A stretch of 64,000 nt of DNA from Chloroflexota bacterium (GTDB lineage: Bacteria; Chloroflexota; Anaerolineae; Aggregatilineales; Aggregatilineaceae): the NCBI GenBank assembly GCA_012729765.1, contig JAAYCM010000046.1, positions 1 to 64,000 of the forward strand. The letters run 5' to 3'. Below, in pieces: positions 1 through 8,152 of the stretch. The translations under genes and the position numbers were made by a program. Every line of letters starts with the position of its first letter. The first letter of the stretch is position 1. Below the pieces are notes generated by a model, which worked only from the letters and a program-made list of their open reading frames with translations, did no database searches and was not told where the DNA came from.

Positions 1-1473
1 CCGCTGCGCCTGCTCGATGGCCGGATCGACGCGCAGAATCTCGCGCTCGCTCCCGGACTCGCCGCCGCTCGTGAACTTGTTGACGCCCACCACGACCTGT
101 TCGCCGCTCTCGACGGTTTTCTGATAGGCGTAGGCCGCGTCGTTGATCTCGCCCTGGATGAAGCCCGCCTCGATGGCCGCCTGCGCGCCGCCCAGCGCGT
201 CGATGCGCTCGATGTACTCGCACGCCCGGCGCTCGATCTCGTCGGTCAGGTGCTCGATCAGGTAGCTGCCCGCCAGCGGATCGATGGTGTCGGCCACGCC
301 GGACTCGTAGGCGACGATCTGCTGGGTGCGCAGCGCGATCTGCACCGCCGCTTCGGTGGGCAGGGCCAGCGCCTCGTCCATACTGTTGGTGTGGAGCGAC
401 TGTGTCCCGCCGAGCACTGCCGCCAGCGCTTGCAGCGTCACGCGCACCACGTTGTTTTCGGGCTGCTGCGCGGTGAGCGTGCTGCCGCCGGTCTGCGTGT
501 GGAACTTGAGCGCCCAGCTTTTCGGGTCTTTGGCCCCAAACCGCTCGCGCATGATCCGCGCCCACAGCCGCCGCGCCGCGCGGAACTTGGCGACTTCTTC
601 CAGGAAGTTGTTGTGCGCGTTGAAGAAGAAGCTGAGCTGCGGCGCGAATTCGTCCACATCCAGCCCCGCCTCGATCGCACCCTGGACATAGGCGATCCCG
701 TCGGCCAGCGTGAAGGCGACTTCCTGCACGGCGGTGCTGCCTGCCTCGCGGATATGATAGCCGCTGATGCTGATCGTGTTCCAGTGCGGGACCTCTTGAG
801 CGCAGTAGGCGAACAGGTCCGTGATCAGCCGCATCGACGGTTGGGGCGGGAAGATGTACGTCCCGCGCGCGATATATTCCTTGAGGATGTCGTTCTGCAC
901 CGTGCCGCGCAGCTTCGCCGGCTCGACGCCCTGCTGCTTGCCGACCGCGATATACATCGCCAGCAGGATCGCGGCAGGCGCGTTGATCGTCATGCTGGTA
1001 GACACTTTATCGAGCGGGATGCCCTCGAACAGCCGCGCCATATCGCGCAGCGACGAGATGCTGACACCCACCTTGCCGACCTCGCCCAGTGCCATCGGGT
1101 CGTCGGCGTCATAGCCGATCTGCGTCGGCAGGTCGAACGCCACGCTCAGCCCGGTCTGCCCGGCGTCGAGCAGGTAACGGTAGCGCGCGTTGGACTCTTC
1201 GGCGCTGGCATAGCCGGCATACTGGCGCATCGTCCAAAGCCGCCCGCGATACATCGTCGGCTGCACCCCGCGCGTGAAGGGGTACTCGCCCGGCAGGCCC
1301 AACTGCTCCATATACTGATCCACGTCGCACGTCTCGTCCGGCAGATAAATCCGCTCCAGCGGGATATCGGACGAGGTCGTAAACTGTGTTTTGCGCTCCG
1401 GGAAGCGGCTCAGGACCTTGCTGAGCTTCGATTCTTCCCATTCCTGCCTGATCTGCCTCAAATCTTTTGTCAT
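1..1473 (-). CDS. Methylmalonyl-CoA mutase-type catalytic (large) subunit, partial
   Basis: This gene runs off the left edge, so only its first 491 residues are visible. It is the B12-dependent mutase catalytic barrel, which interconverts methylmalonyl-CoA and succinyl-CoA together with a cobalamin-binding partner. Visible family landmarks are GEYPFTRGV, the [15 protein letters not shown] segment at residues 73-87 (the TMY tyrosine is the one known in methylmalonyl-CoA mutases), the [11 protein letters not shown] loop, [42 protein letters not shown] and [16 protein letters not shown]. The length seen and the lack of a B12 domain so far suggest the split type, whose matching small subunit lies at 41375. 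The ATG at 1473 follows an AGGAG about 19 nt upstream. It is a paralogue of the gene at 17595. Which acyl-CoA it prefers is inferred only from the TMY signature. Confidence 0.95.
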   Translation of the reverse strand, partial: MTKDLRQIRQEWEESKLSKVLSRFPERKTQFTTSSDIPLERIYLPDETCDVDQYMEQLGLPGEYPFTRGVQPTMYRGRLWTMRQYAGYASAEESNARYRYLLDAGQTGLSVAFDLPTQIGYDADDPMALGEVGKVGVSISSLRDMARLFEGIPLDKVSTSMTINAPAAILLAMYIAVGKQQGVEPAKLRGTVQNDILKEYIARGTYIFPPQPSMRLITDLFAYCAQEVPHWNTISISGYHIREAGSTAVQEVAFTLADGIAYVQGAIEAGLDVDEFAPQLSFFFNAHNNFLEEVAKFRAARRLWARIMRERFGAKDPKSWALKFHTQTGGSTLTAQQPENNVVRVTLQALAAVLGGTQSLHTNSMDEALALPTEAAVQIALRTQQIVAYESGVADTIDPLAGSYLIEHLTDEIERRACEYIERIDALGGAQAAIEAGFIQGEINDAAYAYQKTVESGEQVVVGVNKFTSGGESGSEREILRVDPAIEQAQR

Positions 1474-1599
1474 GGCTGTTCGCTCGTTGTTGCTCCTGGA
1501 CAAAAAAGACCGCCTGCATCGCCCTCTACTATACCGGATGCCGGCGGTTCTATCAGTTATAACCCTCACGTGATCGGGTGTTACGCATCAGATCGCGCG

Positions 1600-2634
1600 C
1601 TAGGCTTCCAGCAAATCCTCGCAGCGCAGATCGTGAAACGCGATCATGGCCCGCTCCAGATTCGGCCACCACAGCGCCGGTGCACCCTTGACCGACCAGT
1701 GAAACACCGGCCAGAACAGGTTGCTGATGGCTGAGGTGCGGTAGTCGAGCCAGCACCGGTCCCACGCATAACCCGCGACGCCGCGTGCCAGCAGTTGGTC
1801 GTGATAGCGGCGCACAAGCTGGCGCTCCATGCGCGCGCGGTAGTCGGGGAAATCGTGCATCGCGATCATGTAGGCCAGGTCGTCCGTGCCGATGCCGACC
1901 TGCCACATCGCCCAGTCGATGATCTTCACCGAGTCGCTAGCGGGGTCGCGCGGGGAGAGGAAGTTCCAGGGGTGCGCGTCGCCATGCGTGATCGTCACGC
2001 CCCGGCCCGACGCCAGCCGCTCGCCCACATCCGGCAGGGGCCACGCCGCCAGCACCCGCTCATAGATCGCGCGCCGCTCCGGGGAGAGCCGGTCGCCCAG
2101 AAAATCCACGAATGCCGGGAACGAGTTGTTCACCATCTGGATCACGAACTGCTTGATATTCCCCGCCAGCTCGCGGATGTCCCCCTTGAGGCGCGGGTGA
2201 TCCCACCAGTGGCCGTGAATCCCGGCCAGCGCGTCGATCAGGCGCTCGTAGCGCGGCGTGGACGGGGGCAGCGACTCTTCCGCGCTCAGATGCGTTTCGG
2301 CCAGGTCCTCGACCAGCAGGTGTGAGCGCGCCGCTTCCCGCGAATAGACGGCATCGTAGCAGCGCAAGACGGGCGGGCGCACCATCGCCGGGGCGATCAC
2401 GCGATAAAAATCGACCTCACGCCGCCGGTCGCTCAGCTTGAGGAACAGCCGCCGGGGCGCGTCGTCGGGCGCATCGTCTGAATAGTCGAGCCGGAGCCGG
2501 GCCACCGCCGCGGTATTGGTCGATGATCCCTGTTTCTCGACATCCACCACCGCGCCGCGTTCGAGCGTGCCATTGCTCGTCAGCACCTCGGTCAGCCACG
2601 CCGGCGTTACCTGTTCCAGGTCAGTCAGCGCCAC
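1600..2634 (-). CDS. Aminoglycoside-phosphotransferase/CHK-type kinase family protein
   Basis: The 344-residue protein has the protein-kinase-like fold of small-molecule phosphotransferases. The catalytic loop THGDAHPWN lies at about residues 216-224 (the H-G-D-x-H-x-x-N Brenner motif) and the metal-binding IDW at 239-241; LLVEDLAE fits the hinge. The family phosphorylates hydroxylated small molecules, and the substrate here cannot be told. I chose the GTG at 2634 because AGGAG lies 7 nt upstream; an ATG at 2655 is possible but has a weaker site. The start overlaps the end of the CYTH gene by 14 nt, which points to translational coupling and perhaps a shared phosphate-ester pathway. The N-terminal nucleotide-binding lobe is little conserved. 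Confidence 0.8.
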   Translation of the reverse strand: MALTDLEQVTPAWLTEVLTSNGTLERGAVVDVEKQGSSTNTAAVARLRLDYSDDAPDDAPRRLFLKLSDRRREVDFYRVIAPAMVRPPVLRCYDAVYSREAARSHLLVEDLAETHLSAEESLPPSTPRYERLIDALAGIHGHWWDHPRLKGDIRELAGNIKQFVIQMVNNSFPAFVDFLGDRLSPERRAIYERVLAAWPLPDVGERLASGRGVTITHGDAHPWNFLSPRDPASDSVKIIDWAMWQVGIGTDDLAYMIAMHDFPDYRARMERQLVRRYHDQLLARGVAGYAWDRCWLDYRTSAISNLFWPVFHWSVKGAPALWWPNLERAMIAFHDLRCEDLLEA

Positions 2635-3229
2635 GAAAGATCTCCTGGGGCACATCTACGCCCTCAAAATTGGCAAAGGTCAGGTCGTGCGCGGCCAGTC
2701 CCAACGCCGCCTTGACCCGCTCGAACAGCGCCATATAGCTCGTCAGGATGCGCGGGCGATCGTGCAGGCCGAGTGCGCTCAACGCCGCCTCGATCGCTTC
2801 CGGCGACCCCTCGGCTTCGAGAAAGTCGCCATACGGCATCTCGTCCAACACGATCTCAGCCTCGCCCAGTTCATACGTGGTGCGATATTTCTCGTAGACC
2901 ACGTAGGGATGAAAACCGAGCCGCTGCAAGATCACGTCCATCGTCTCGAAGTCGTCTATCGTGACCTCGGCCTCGAAGCGCGTCAGGACGCCTTCGGCGC
3001 GGCTGGCCTCGACCGGCGGCGCTTTGTACGTCAGCCGCACGCGCGTATCCTGGCGCAGGCGCAGCACGATCCCGCTGGCGGTCAGCGTCTCCTGCGCATC
3101 CTCGTAGCGGACGTTGTGCTCATAGACGCGCGGCGATTTCAGTGTAGCGCCGCTGGCTTCCAGTTGGGCCAGCATCGCCGCACGGTCTGGGACAAACACT
3201 TTGACTTCGGTTTCGACCAGTTTGCTCAT
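2621..3229 (-). CDS. CYTH domain protein (class IV adenylate cyclase / triphosphatase-like)
   Basis: The 202-residue protein begins MSKLVETEVKVF, with the diagnostic ExExK motif at residues 6-10. Alternating charged strands follow (VRLTYKAPP, RFEAEVTIDDFE, RTTYELGEAEIVLDEMPYGDFLEAEG), as expected for the CYTH triphosphate tunnel. The family includes class IV adenylate cyclases (CyaB) and thiamine- or inorganic triphosphatases, and the sequence alone does not separate these. The ATG at 3229 is preceded by a GGGGGAG ribosome site 4 nt upstream. A longer frame from 3301 uses TTG and lacks a good site. The stop overlaps the start of the kinase-like gene, so the two form a small operon. Confidence 0.85.
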   Translation of the reverse strand: MSKLVETEVKVFVPDRAAMLAQLEASGATLKSPRVYEHNVRYEDAQETLTASGIVLRLRQDTRVRLTYKAPPVEASRAEGVLTRFEAEVTIDDFETMDVILQRLGFHPYVVYEKYRTTYELGEAEIVLDEMPYGDFLEAEGSPEAIEAALSALGLHDRPRILTSYMALFERVKAALGLAAHDLTFANFEGVDVPQEIFRGAD

Positions 3230-3388
3230 GTTGCTCCCCCTCAGATCACAGGCGCGACCAAGACGGCGCGCGCCCGCGTGGAGATCAGCCCAGATTATCA
3301 ACCAATGTCAGGGGCCTGGCAACCAGGGGGCGCAGTGAACGACCGCCAACTGAGGGGACAGCAGCCGGGGATACTACGTGGAACAGTC

Positions 3389-3422
3389 GCCGGAGCCTGG
3401 ATCGCGCGATTCAGGCTCCGGC
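3389..3422 (-). terminator. Strong hairpin after the 157-aa hypothetical gene
   Basis: Eleven bases at 3389-3399 (GCCGGAGCCTG) pair perfectly with 3412-3422, with a 12-nt loop. The hairpin sits 5 nt beyond the stop codon at 3427 and ends the transcript of that minus-strand gene before the CYTH-kinase pair. There is no clear T tract, so its role as an intrinsic terminator rather than an mRNA-end stabiliser is uncertain. Confidence 0.45.
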
Positions 3423-3426
3423 TCTG

Positions 3427-3900
3427 CTAACTGACGATCTCGCGCAGGGCTTCCTTCATCTGCTCGCGGATGATCAGAATCAGCTCGCGATAGAAGCCGC
3501 GCGCGCTCTCCGGCGAGAGCACTACATCATGATAGAAGCTGCCCGATGCCCGCTCGACCAGCCACAGATCGACGCCAAAGAACGGCACATCCGGCTGATC
3601 GTCCAGCAGGTCGAACTTGACCCGCCGCAGCCCGGAGAGCAGCGCCCGGTAGCGGTCGGCGCTCACCGGGTAGGTAAAATGTACATTTTTGTTTGGCTTG
3701 TCATAAATCACGCGCAGCACGCCATCCCCGCTGTGCCCGCGTGTCAACGTCGCGACCTGGTTGGGATGCCGCCCGTCGTGATACTGAATCGTGACTCGAA
3801 ATGCCTCGTTAACGCCCGGCTGGCGCGTCAGGTTCCGCAGTTCATCCTGGCTCAGCCGCAGCGCCACCAGGCGGATTGGATCGGCGCGTCGTAGTTCCAT
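3427..3900 (-). CDS. Hypothetical protein, 157 aa, soluble
   Basis: I do not recognise this protein. It is 157 residues, has no signal peptide or membrane segment, and has a mixed alpha/beta pattern with a basic N-terminus (MELRRADPIRL), a central strand-rich region (VIYDKPNKNVHFTY) and a C-terminal amphipathic helix (REQMKEALREIV). It ends in a strong hairpin. It lies 18 nt downstream of the 3-methyladenine glycosylase gene on the same strand, so the two are probably co-transcribed. No catalytic motif is visible. Confidence 0.7.
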   Translation of the reverse strand: MELRRADPIRLVALRLSQDELRNLTRQPGVNEAFRVTIQYHDGRHPNQVATLTRGHSGDGVLRVIYDKPNKNVHFTYPVSADRYRALLSGLRRVKFDLLDDQPDVPFFGVDLWLVERASGSFYHDVVLSPESARGFYRELILIIREQMKEALREIVS

Positions 3901-3918
3901 TTCCCCCGCTCACACTGC

Positions 3919-4491
3919 TCACGATTCCGCTAAATCTCCATAGCGAAAACAGCTCACGAGATGATCGTTGACCATGCCAGTGGCTTGCATAAACGCATAA
4001 CAGATCGTCGGTCCCACAAACTTGAACCCACGTTTGATCAAGTCTTTGCTCATCACGACCGCTTCATCGGTCTTGGCCGGGATTTCGCTCAGAGTCTGGA
4101 AGGCGTTCTGCCGGGGCTTGCCCCCGACAAACTGCCAGATATAGCGATCAAAGCTGCCGAATTCGTCCTGAACGGCCAGAAACGCGCGCGCGTTCTGGAT
4201 GGTGGCTTCCACCTTGCGGCGGTTGCGGATGATGTTGGGGTTGGTGAGCAGTTCCGCCACCCTGGACTCGTCGTAGCGCGCGATACGTGCGGCGTCGAAC
4301 CCATCGAAGGCTGCGCGATAGCCTTCGCGCCGTTTGAGAATGAGCAGCCAGCTCAGCCCGGCCTGTGCCCCTTCGAGGATGAGCATCTCGAACAGCTTGC
4401 GATCATCATGCACCGGCACGCCCCACTCGTCGTCGTGGTAACGCACGTACAGCGGATCGGCATTGCCCCATGCACAGCGAGTCTGGTCCAT
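3919..4491 (-). CDS. tag: DNA-3-methyladenine glycosylase I
   Basis: This enzyme removes 3-methyladenine from alkylated DNA at the start of base excision repair. The 190-residue protein starts MDQTRCAWGN. It carries the zinc ligands of the TAG family (Cys6, His19, and the C-terminal HLVSC with His177 and Cys181). It also has YHDDEWGVP, the catalytic-pocket segment EGAQAGLSW and the late motif KFVGPTICYAFMQATGMVNDH, in family order and at the usual length. The ATG at 4491 is preceded by AAGGGGG about 9 nt upstream; the in-frame ATG at 4512 would add seven non-conserved residues. It precedes the 157-residue hypothetical gene by 18 nt. Confidence 0.96.
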   Translation of the reverse strand: MDQTRCAWGNADPLYVRYHDDEWGVPVHDDRKLFEMLILEGAQAGLSWLLILKRREGYRAAFDGFDAARIARYDESRVAELLTNPNIIRNRRKVEATIQNARAFLAVQDEFGSFDRYIWQFVGGKPRQNAFQTLSEIPAKTDEAVVMSKDLIKRGFKFVGPTICYAFMQATGMVNDHLVSCFRYGDLAES

Positions 4492-4706
4492 CCCCGGCGG
4501 CCCCCTTCTCATGTTTCAATTTTATAACAAAATTAAGCCAGCCGCGCGAACTAGGACCATAGTATCTCCTAGCATCAATCCGTCATGGTTGTGGCTGCGC
4601 GCTTACACAGGCTCGCGGCGGCTGTTCAAGCTCGAATTGTCCGAACTGATGTTCTAATTGTAGCACACAAATCCTGCCGGGCCAACCTGCTCCCGGCGGA
4701 ATTGTC
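4492..4706. other. AT-richer intergenic stretch upstream of tag
   Basis: Together with the element that follows, this makes a gene-free stretch of about 440 nt. The part nearest tag is notably AT-rich (TTATAAAATTG on the minus strand, close to the tag start) and presumably holds its promoter, but I see no convincing -35 box. No coding or RNA feature is visible in the remainder. Confidence 0.4.
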
Positions 4707-4883
4707 TAGAGCGTGTTATGCACTTTCACCCCCCATCCCCCGACCCCTTCCCCCGCGTTTCACGGAGGGAAGGGGAGAACGGCGGCAGCCCTGAAGTCCT
4801 TCCCTCATTTTGGGGGAAGGATTTAGGATGGGGGGCAGGTGTGGCCTCGCTTCGTTCAGCATTCCAAAGCGCATAACAGCCTA
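4707..4883. repeat. MITE-like interspersed element, copy A (full length, inverted orientation)
   Basis: The roughly 177-bp element begins inside a CTAG site (4706-4709). Its left end is TAGAGCGTGTTATGCACTT and its right end reads GCATAACAGCCTA, the approximate inverse. Inside are an outer CCCCCCATCC...GGATGGGGGG pair and two hairpins (CCCCTTCC/GGAAGGGG and TCCTTCCC/GGGGAAGGA), giving a cloverleaf-like fold. The order of internal parts is the reverse of copies C and H, so it is inserted the other way round. No open reading frame of substance is present. Nine relatives lie elsewhere in the window. Confidence 0.85.
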
Positions 4884-4935
4884 TGGCTATGATAACCCGC
4901 GTATGGGCCGGGCGTTGCGAACGATGCCCGGCTGC

Positions 4936-5970
4936 TTACACCTCAAGCACGATCTTGCCAAACACGTCGCCGCTTTCCAGCAGGCGGTGGGCTTCCTGCA
5001 CTTCGTCCAGGGGCAGCGTCGCGCCGATCACAGCCTGTAACTTGCCCTCGAACAGCAGGTTCATCACCGTGACGTAGTCCTGATGCGGCCCCATCGTGCT
5101 CCCGATCAGGCTCAGGTGCTTGCCGAACATCAGCCGGTTGTCGATCTCGACCTTTGGGCCGGTGGTGTTGCCCACCGTCAGGATGCGCCCGCCGCGCGCC
5201 GCCGTGCGCAGGCTGTCGTTGAGCGTCGCCGCGCCCACGTTATCGACCACCACATCCACGCCGCGCTTGCCAATCATCTGGTAGATCGCGCGTGACCAGC
5301 CGCCCTCGACATCACGCCGCACGAGATGATCCGCCCCCAGCGCGCGCGCCTGGGCCAGCTTCTCGTCGCTGCTGCCGATCACATACACCGTGCAGCCCGC
5401 CAGCTTGGCGATCTGCAAACTGGCCGTGTTCACACCGCCGCCCGCCCCGACGATCAGCACCGACTCGCCGGGCCGGATGCCGCCGCGCGTGATCAGGCTG
5501 TGCCAGGCCGTGACAAACACCAGCGAGGCCGCTGCCGCTTCGGCAAACGAGACGTGATCGGGCAGAGCCAGCAGGTTGCGCGCCGGGATGATGATGGTTT
5601 CGGCGTTGGTTCCGCTGCGATGCTCGCCCAAAATACCGAAGCGCACGCAGCGGTTCTGCCAGCCGGACTGGCAGTAGGCGCATTCGCCGCAGCTTACCGT
5701 TGGATCGATGGCGACCCGGTCGCCCACCTGCCAGCCATTCACGCCCGCGCCCAGCGCATCGACGGTGCCGGAAGCGTCCGCGCCGGGGATATGCGGGTAA
5801 TCCAGCTTGATGCCCGGCCAGCCGTTACGCACCCACACATCGAGATAATTGAGCGCAGCGGCGCGCACTCGCACGCGCACCTGCCCCGGTCCCGGCTCCG
5901 GCACGGGGTGATCATTCACAACTTGCAGCTTTTCCGCCGGGCCGTGTTCATACAGCAAAACCGCTTTCAT
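4936..5970 (-). CDS. Zinc-binding alcohol dehydrogenase / quinone oxidoreductase family (MDR)
   Basis: The 344-residue medium-chain dehydrogenase begins MKAVLLYEHGPAEKL. The structural zinc cysteines are 94, 97, 100 and 108 (CGECAYCQSGWQNRC), and the NAD(P) Rossmann motif is VGAGGGV at about 174-180. The usual catalytic-zinc GHE motif reads PGAD, so one catalytic zinc ligand appears absent; the enzyme may act as a reductase of activated double bonds rather than an alcohol dehydrogenase. The substrate is unknown. The ATG at 5970 fits the family start. The longer open frame upstream (to 6195) only translates a repeat element and is rejected. Confidence 0.88.
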   Translation of the reverse strand: MKAVLLYEHGPAEKLQVVNDHPVPEPGPGQVRVRVRAAALNYLDVWVRNGWPGIKLDYPHIPGADASGTVDALGAGVNGWQVGDRVAIDPTVSCGECAYCQSGWQNRCVRFGILGEHRSGTNAETIIIPARNLLALPDHVSFAEAAAASLVFVTAWHSLITRGGIRPGESVLIVGAGGGVNTASLQIAKLAGCTVYVIGSSDEKLAQARALGADHLVRRDVEGGWSRAIYQMIGKRGVDVVVDNVGAATLNDSLRTAARGGRILTVGNTTGPKVEIDNRLMFGKHLSLIGSTMGPHQDYVTVMNLLFEGKLQAVIGATLPLDEVQEAHRLLESGDVFGKIVLEV

Positions 5971-6002
5971 CACGTTACGCCTTTCGCCAAAATTGGACCG
6001 AT

Positions 6003-6128
6003 CCCCCCATCCTAAATCCTTCCCCCACACGGTGGGAAGGACTTCAAACCCGCCACCGTGCTCCCCTTCCCTCCGCGCCAGCGTGGGGGAAGGGGCTGGG
6101 GGATGGGGGGCAATCCCTGGCCCGCCTA
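6003..6128. repeat. MITE-like element, copy B (degraded ends)
   Basis: The core CCCCCCATCC ... GGATGGGGGG with both internal hairpins is intact at about 6003-6111, but the terminal TGTTATG boxes are no longer recognisable. On the minus strand the core begins 15 nt after the TAG stop codon (6128-6126) of the upstream secreted-protein gene. That position is consistent with an old insertion at the stop codon. The element separates that gene from the dehydrogenase gene downstream. Confidence 0.7.
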
Positions 6129-7343
6129 CTCGATATCCGCCGCCGAGCCGGGGACCAGGAAACCAAGATCGCGCCGGAGGATCATATCCAGCCACGCCGG
6201 GATCGCGCCGGGGCCGGGCCGGTCGGGGTCCGGCACGGGGTCATCGACGCGCAGCGTCACCAGCGCGACGGGCCGCCCTTCCGCCTCGATCCCACCCGAA
6301 CGATCCAGCGCCCACTGCCCGCTGACCGGCTGCTGGGTATACACGCTGACGTAATTGTTCAGCCGCTCAACCAGCACCTCAGCGGCCTCGGCGGCGTCCG
6401 TCTCCGGCAGAAAGACGACGGCCAGCACCAGATACGTCGCACCCTCGGTGTGCCGTGTCCCAAACGCCAGCGCGTCATAGACCGGCAGCGGGCGGTCGCC
6501 TAACTGCTCGCGCAAACGCTCGCGCAACGTTTCGATATCCGTGCCCTGGGGCTGGCCCAGCAGATACATCGGATCGGCGGCCACCATGCCGGAGAGCAGG
6601 ATCGCGCCGACCAGCTCGCCCGTGTCATCGAGCGAGGGATCGTTCAGCGCCGCGGCCCCCGCCCGGAACGCGGGATTCTCGGCCAGCGACGGCTGCTCGC
6701 CCTGATAAGCTTCTAACGCGCCCTGCACAATCGCCGTAGCGCGCGCGATCAGCAGCCGCCCGTCCAGCACCGCGATCCGGTTCAGCCCGCCCAGCATCCC
6801 CACACGCGGCAGATCGCGGCCCAGCCCGCTTTCGTAATCTTCCAGGATGCCGTAAAGCGTCGCGCCCTCCCCCAGCGGCTCGACCTCGTAGCCGGTGATC
6901 TCCAGCGCCGCGCCGATCACGGTCGGGTTCTGCCGGTGCTCGACCACGTTGAGCAGATCCGGCGGCTGCCCGGCGGTCAGGAAGCGCTCGACGGTGAACA
7001 GGTCGAAGCCGTAGAAGGCGCGCATGTCCTCGCTGCGGAGATATTGCAGGCCGAGCACATCCGGCGGCACGGTCTGGCGCGGCAGGGTGAACAACCACTG
7101 CTGCGCGGCCAGATCGTCCAGCGTCTCCAGATCGGCCAGGCTCTCCAGGCGCGGCACATCCCAGCTTGCGTGCCACGCTGCCAGGTCACCGTAGACCACA
7201 AACTCGGCATAGTTCGGCTCGTCTGGCACGAAGCGCAGCAGGTCCAGCAGCGGACTCTCCGCCCCCTGCCCCGTCGCCGCGATTCCCGGCACCAGCAGCA
7301 GCGCCGCCAACAGCAGACCCATCCACCCGCGATATTGCTTCAT
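6126..7343 (-). CDS. Secreted hypothetical protein, 405 aa
   Basis: The N-terminus MKQYRGWMGLLLAALLLVPG is a signal peptide with probable cleavage near GIAATGQGAE. The rest is a soluble extracytoplasmic domain with no membrane helix. It holds alternating hydrophobic strands and helices (FVPDEPNYAEFVVYGDL, LFTLPRQTVPPD, AFYGFDLFTVERFL), and YLVLAVVFLPETDA near the C-terminus. I recognise no family. The ATG at 7343 is the natural start; the frame extends upstream to 7544 only through repeat copy C. It ends at a TAG next to repeat copy B. It belongs to the window's group of surface proteins of unknown role. Confidence 0.75.
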   Translation of the reverse strand: MKQYRGWMGLLLAALLLVPGIAATGQGAESPLLDLLRFVPDEPNYAEFVVYGDLAAWHASWDVPRLESLADLETLDDLAAQQWLFTLPRQTVPPDVLGLQYLRSEDMRAFYGFDLFTVERFLTAGQPPDLLNVVEHRQNPTVIGAALEITGYEVEPLGEGATLYGILEDYESGLGRDLPRVGMLGGLNRIAVLDGRLLIARATAIVQGALEAYQGEQPSLAENPAFRAGAAALNDPSLDDTGELVGAILLSGMVAADPMYLLGQPQGTDIETLRERLREQLGDRPLPVYDALAFGTRHTEGATYLVLAVVFLPETDAAEAAEVLVERLNNYVSVYTQQPVSGQWALDRSGGIEAEGRPVALVTLRVDDPVPDPDRPGPGAIPAWLDMILRRDLGFLVPGSAADIE

Positions 7344-7375
7344 CGACTCACTTACCTTTCTCCGCTTTGCCGCCC

Positions 7376-7553
7376 TAGAGCGTGTTATGTACTTCGAAAC
7401 GCTGAACAAGGCGAACGACACTGCCCTCCATCCTAAATCCTTCCCCCAAAATGAGGGAAGGACTTGAAAAATGCCACCGCTCTCCCCTTTCCTCCGCGAA
7501 ACGTGGGGGAAGTGGCCGGGAGATAGGGGGTAAAAGTGCATCACAGCCTCTAG
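7376..7553. repeat. MITE-like element, copy C (full length)
   Basis: The 178-bp element is bounded by CTAG at both ends: left TAGAGCGTGTTATGTACTT, right AAGTGCATCACAGCCTCTAG. These are imperfect terminal inverted repeats of about 19 bp. Between them are an asymmetric subterminal block (CGAAACGCTGAACAAGGCG), the hairpin TCCTTCCC/GGGAAGGA and the hairpin CTTCCCCCACGTTTCGCGGA read in reverse. The right end supplies the TAG stop codon (7552-7550) of the lipoprotein gene. This is one of the clearest copies for defining the family. Confidence 0.88.
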
Positions 7554-7957
7554 GCTACCCGATACTCCAAAGTCTCTTTTTCGTCGTCGTTGAGATAGAT
7601 CACAACCTGGTACGCGCCCATCGGCCAGGCCGTTTCCGGCTCCAGCGTAAAGGTCAGTGTGCCGCTGCCGCTCTCCAGCTCATATTCCCCGATCTGGGTG
7701 TTCGGATCGGCCCCCTCGACCTCAACTGCCGTCCAGACGGCGCGGGTGGTCGTGTCGTCGGGCGCGCTTGCCAGCTCCACGATCAGATAGATGGTGTCCT
7801 GTGGGCCGAATACGTCAGTCTCATTCGTGCCCGCTTCATCGGTCGCCAGGTGCGCCGACTCGATCCGCGCCGTGCTGAAACTGACGCTGCACGCCAGCGA
7901 TGCCGCCAGCAGCAGCCCCCATACAGCTCTGATGCGCCACCAACCTTTGCGCGCCAT
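7550..7957 (-). CDS. Putative lipoprotein, 135 aa, beta-rich
   Basis: The protein starts MARKGWWRIRAVWGLLLAASLAC. The signal ends in a lipobox-like SLAC, although the -3 residue is Ser rather than the preferred Leu, so lipidation is likely but not certain. The mature part is an immunoglobulin-like, strand-rich domain (TIYLIVELASAPDD, GTLTFTLEPETAWPMGAYQVVIYLN). The ATG at 7957 has AAGGAG 7 nt upstream. Its TAG stop lies within the terminal repeat of element copy C. It is divergent from the propeller protein at 8153. Function is unknown. Confidence 0.7.
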   Translation of the reverse strand: MARKGWWRIRAVWGLLLAASLACSVSFSTARIESAHLATDEAGTNETDVFGPQDTIYLIVELASAPDDTTTRAVWTAVEVEGADPNTQIGEYELESGSGTLTFTLEPETAWPMGAYQVVIYLNDDEKETLEYRVA

Positions 7958-8152
7958 GATTTGCTCCTTGTCCGATACGGGGATTGTGCGCCCCACGCGC
8001 ACGCCTATCTAGAGCTTAACCACTCGACGTGGTTTGGCAAAGGGAACACTCCGGCATCAGGCGAGCATCACCCAGCCGTGTAGCAGCCATCCGTGATCAT
8101 GCCGCCGGGCCATGTTATCATCAGGATGCACATTCTGCCCGGAGGGATAGCG

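Noticed and set aside
250-1734. A 494-codon plus-strand frame at the left edge.
   Set aside because: It is the shadow of the mutase gene, which is open through the edge on the minus strand and matches its family throughout.
7344-7544. N-terminal extensions of genes at 6126 and 4936, and small frames at 32101, 42900 and 19300, encoding PSPGPFPHVSRREGE-like peptides.
   Set aside because: These are translations of the interspersed repeat element, and the real starts lie after it.
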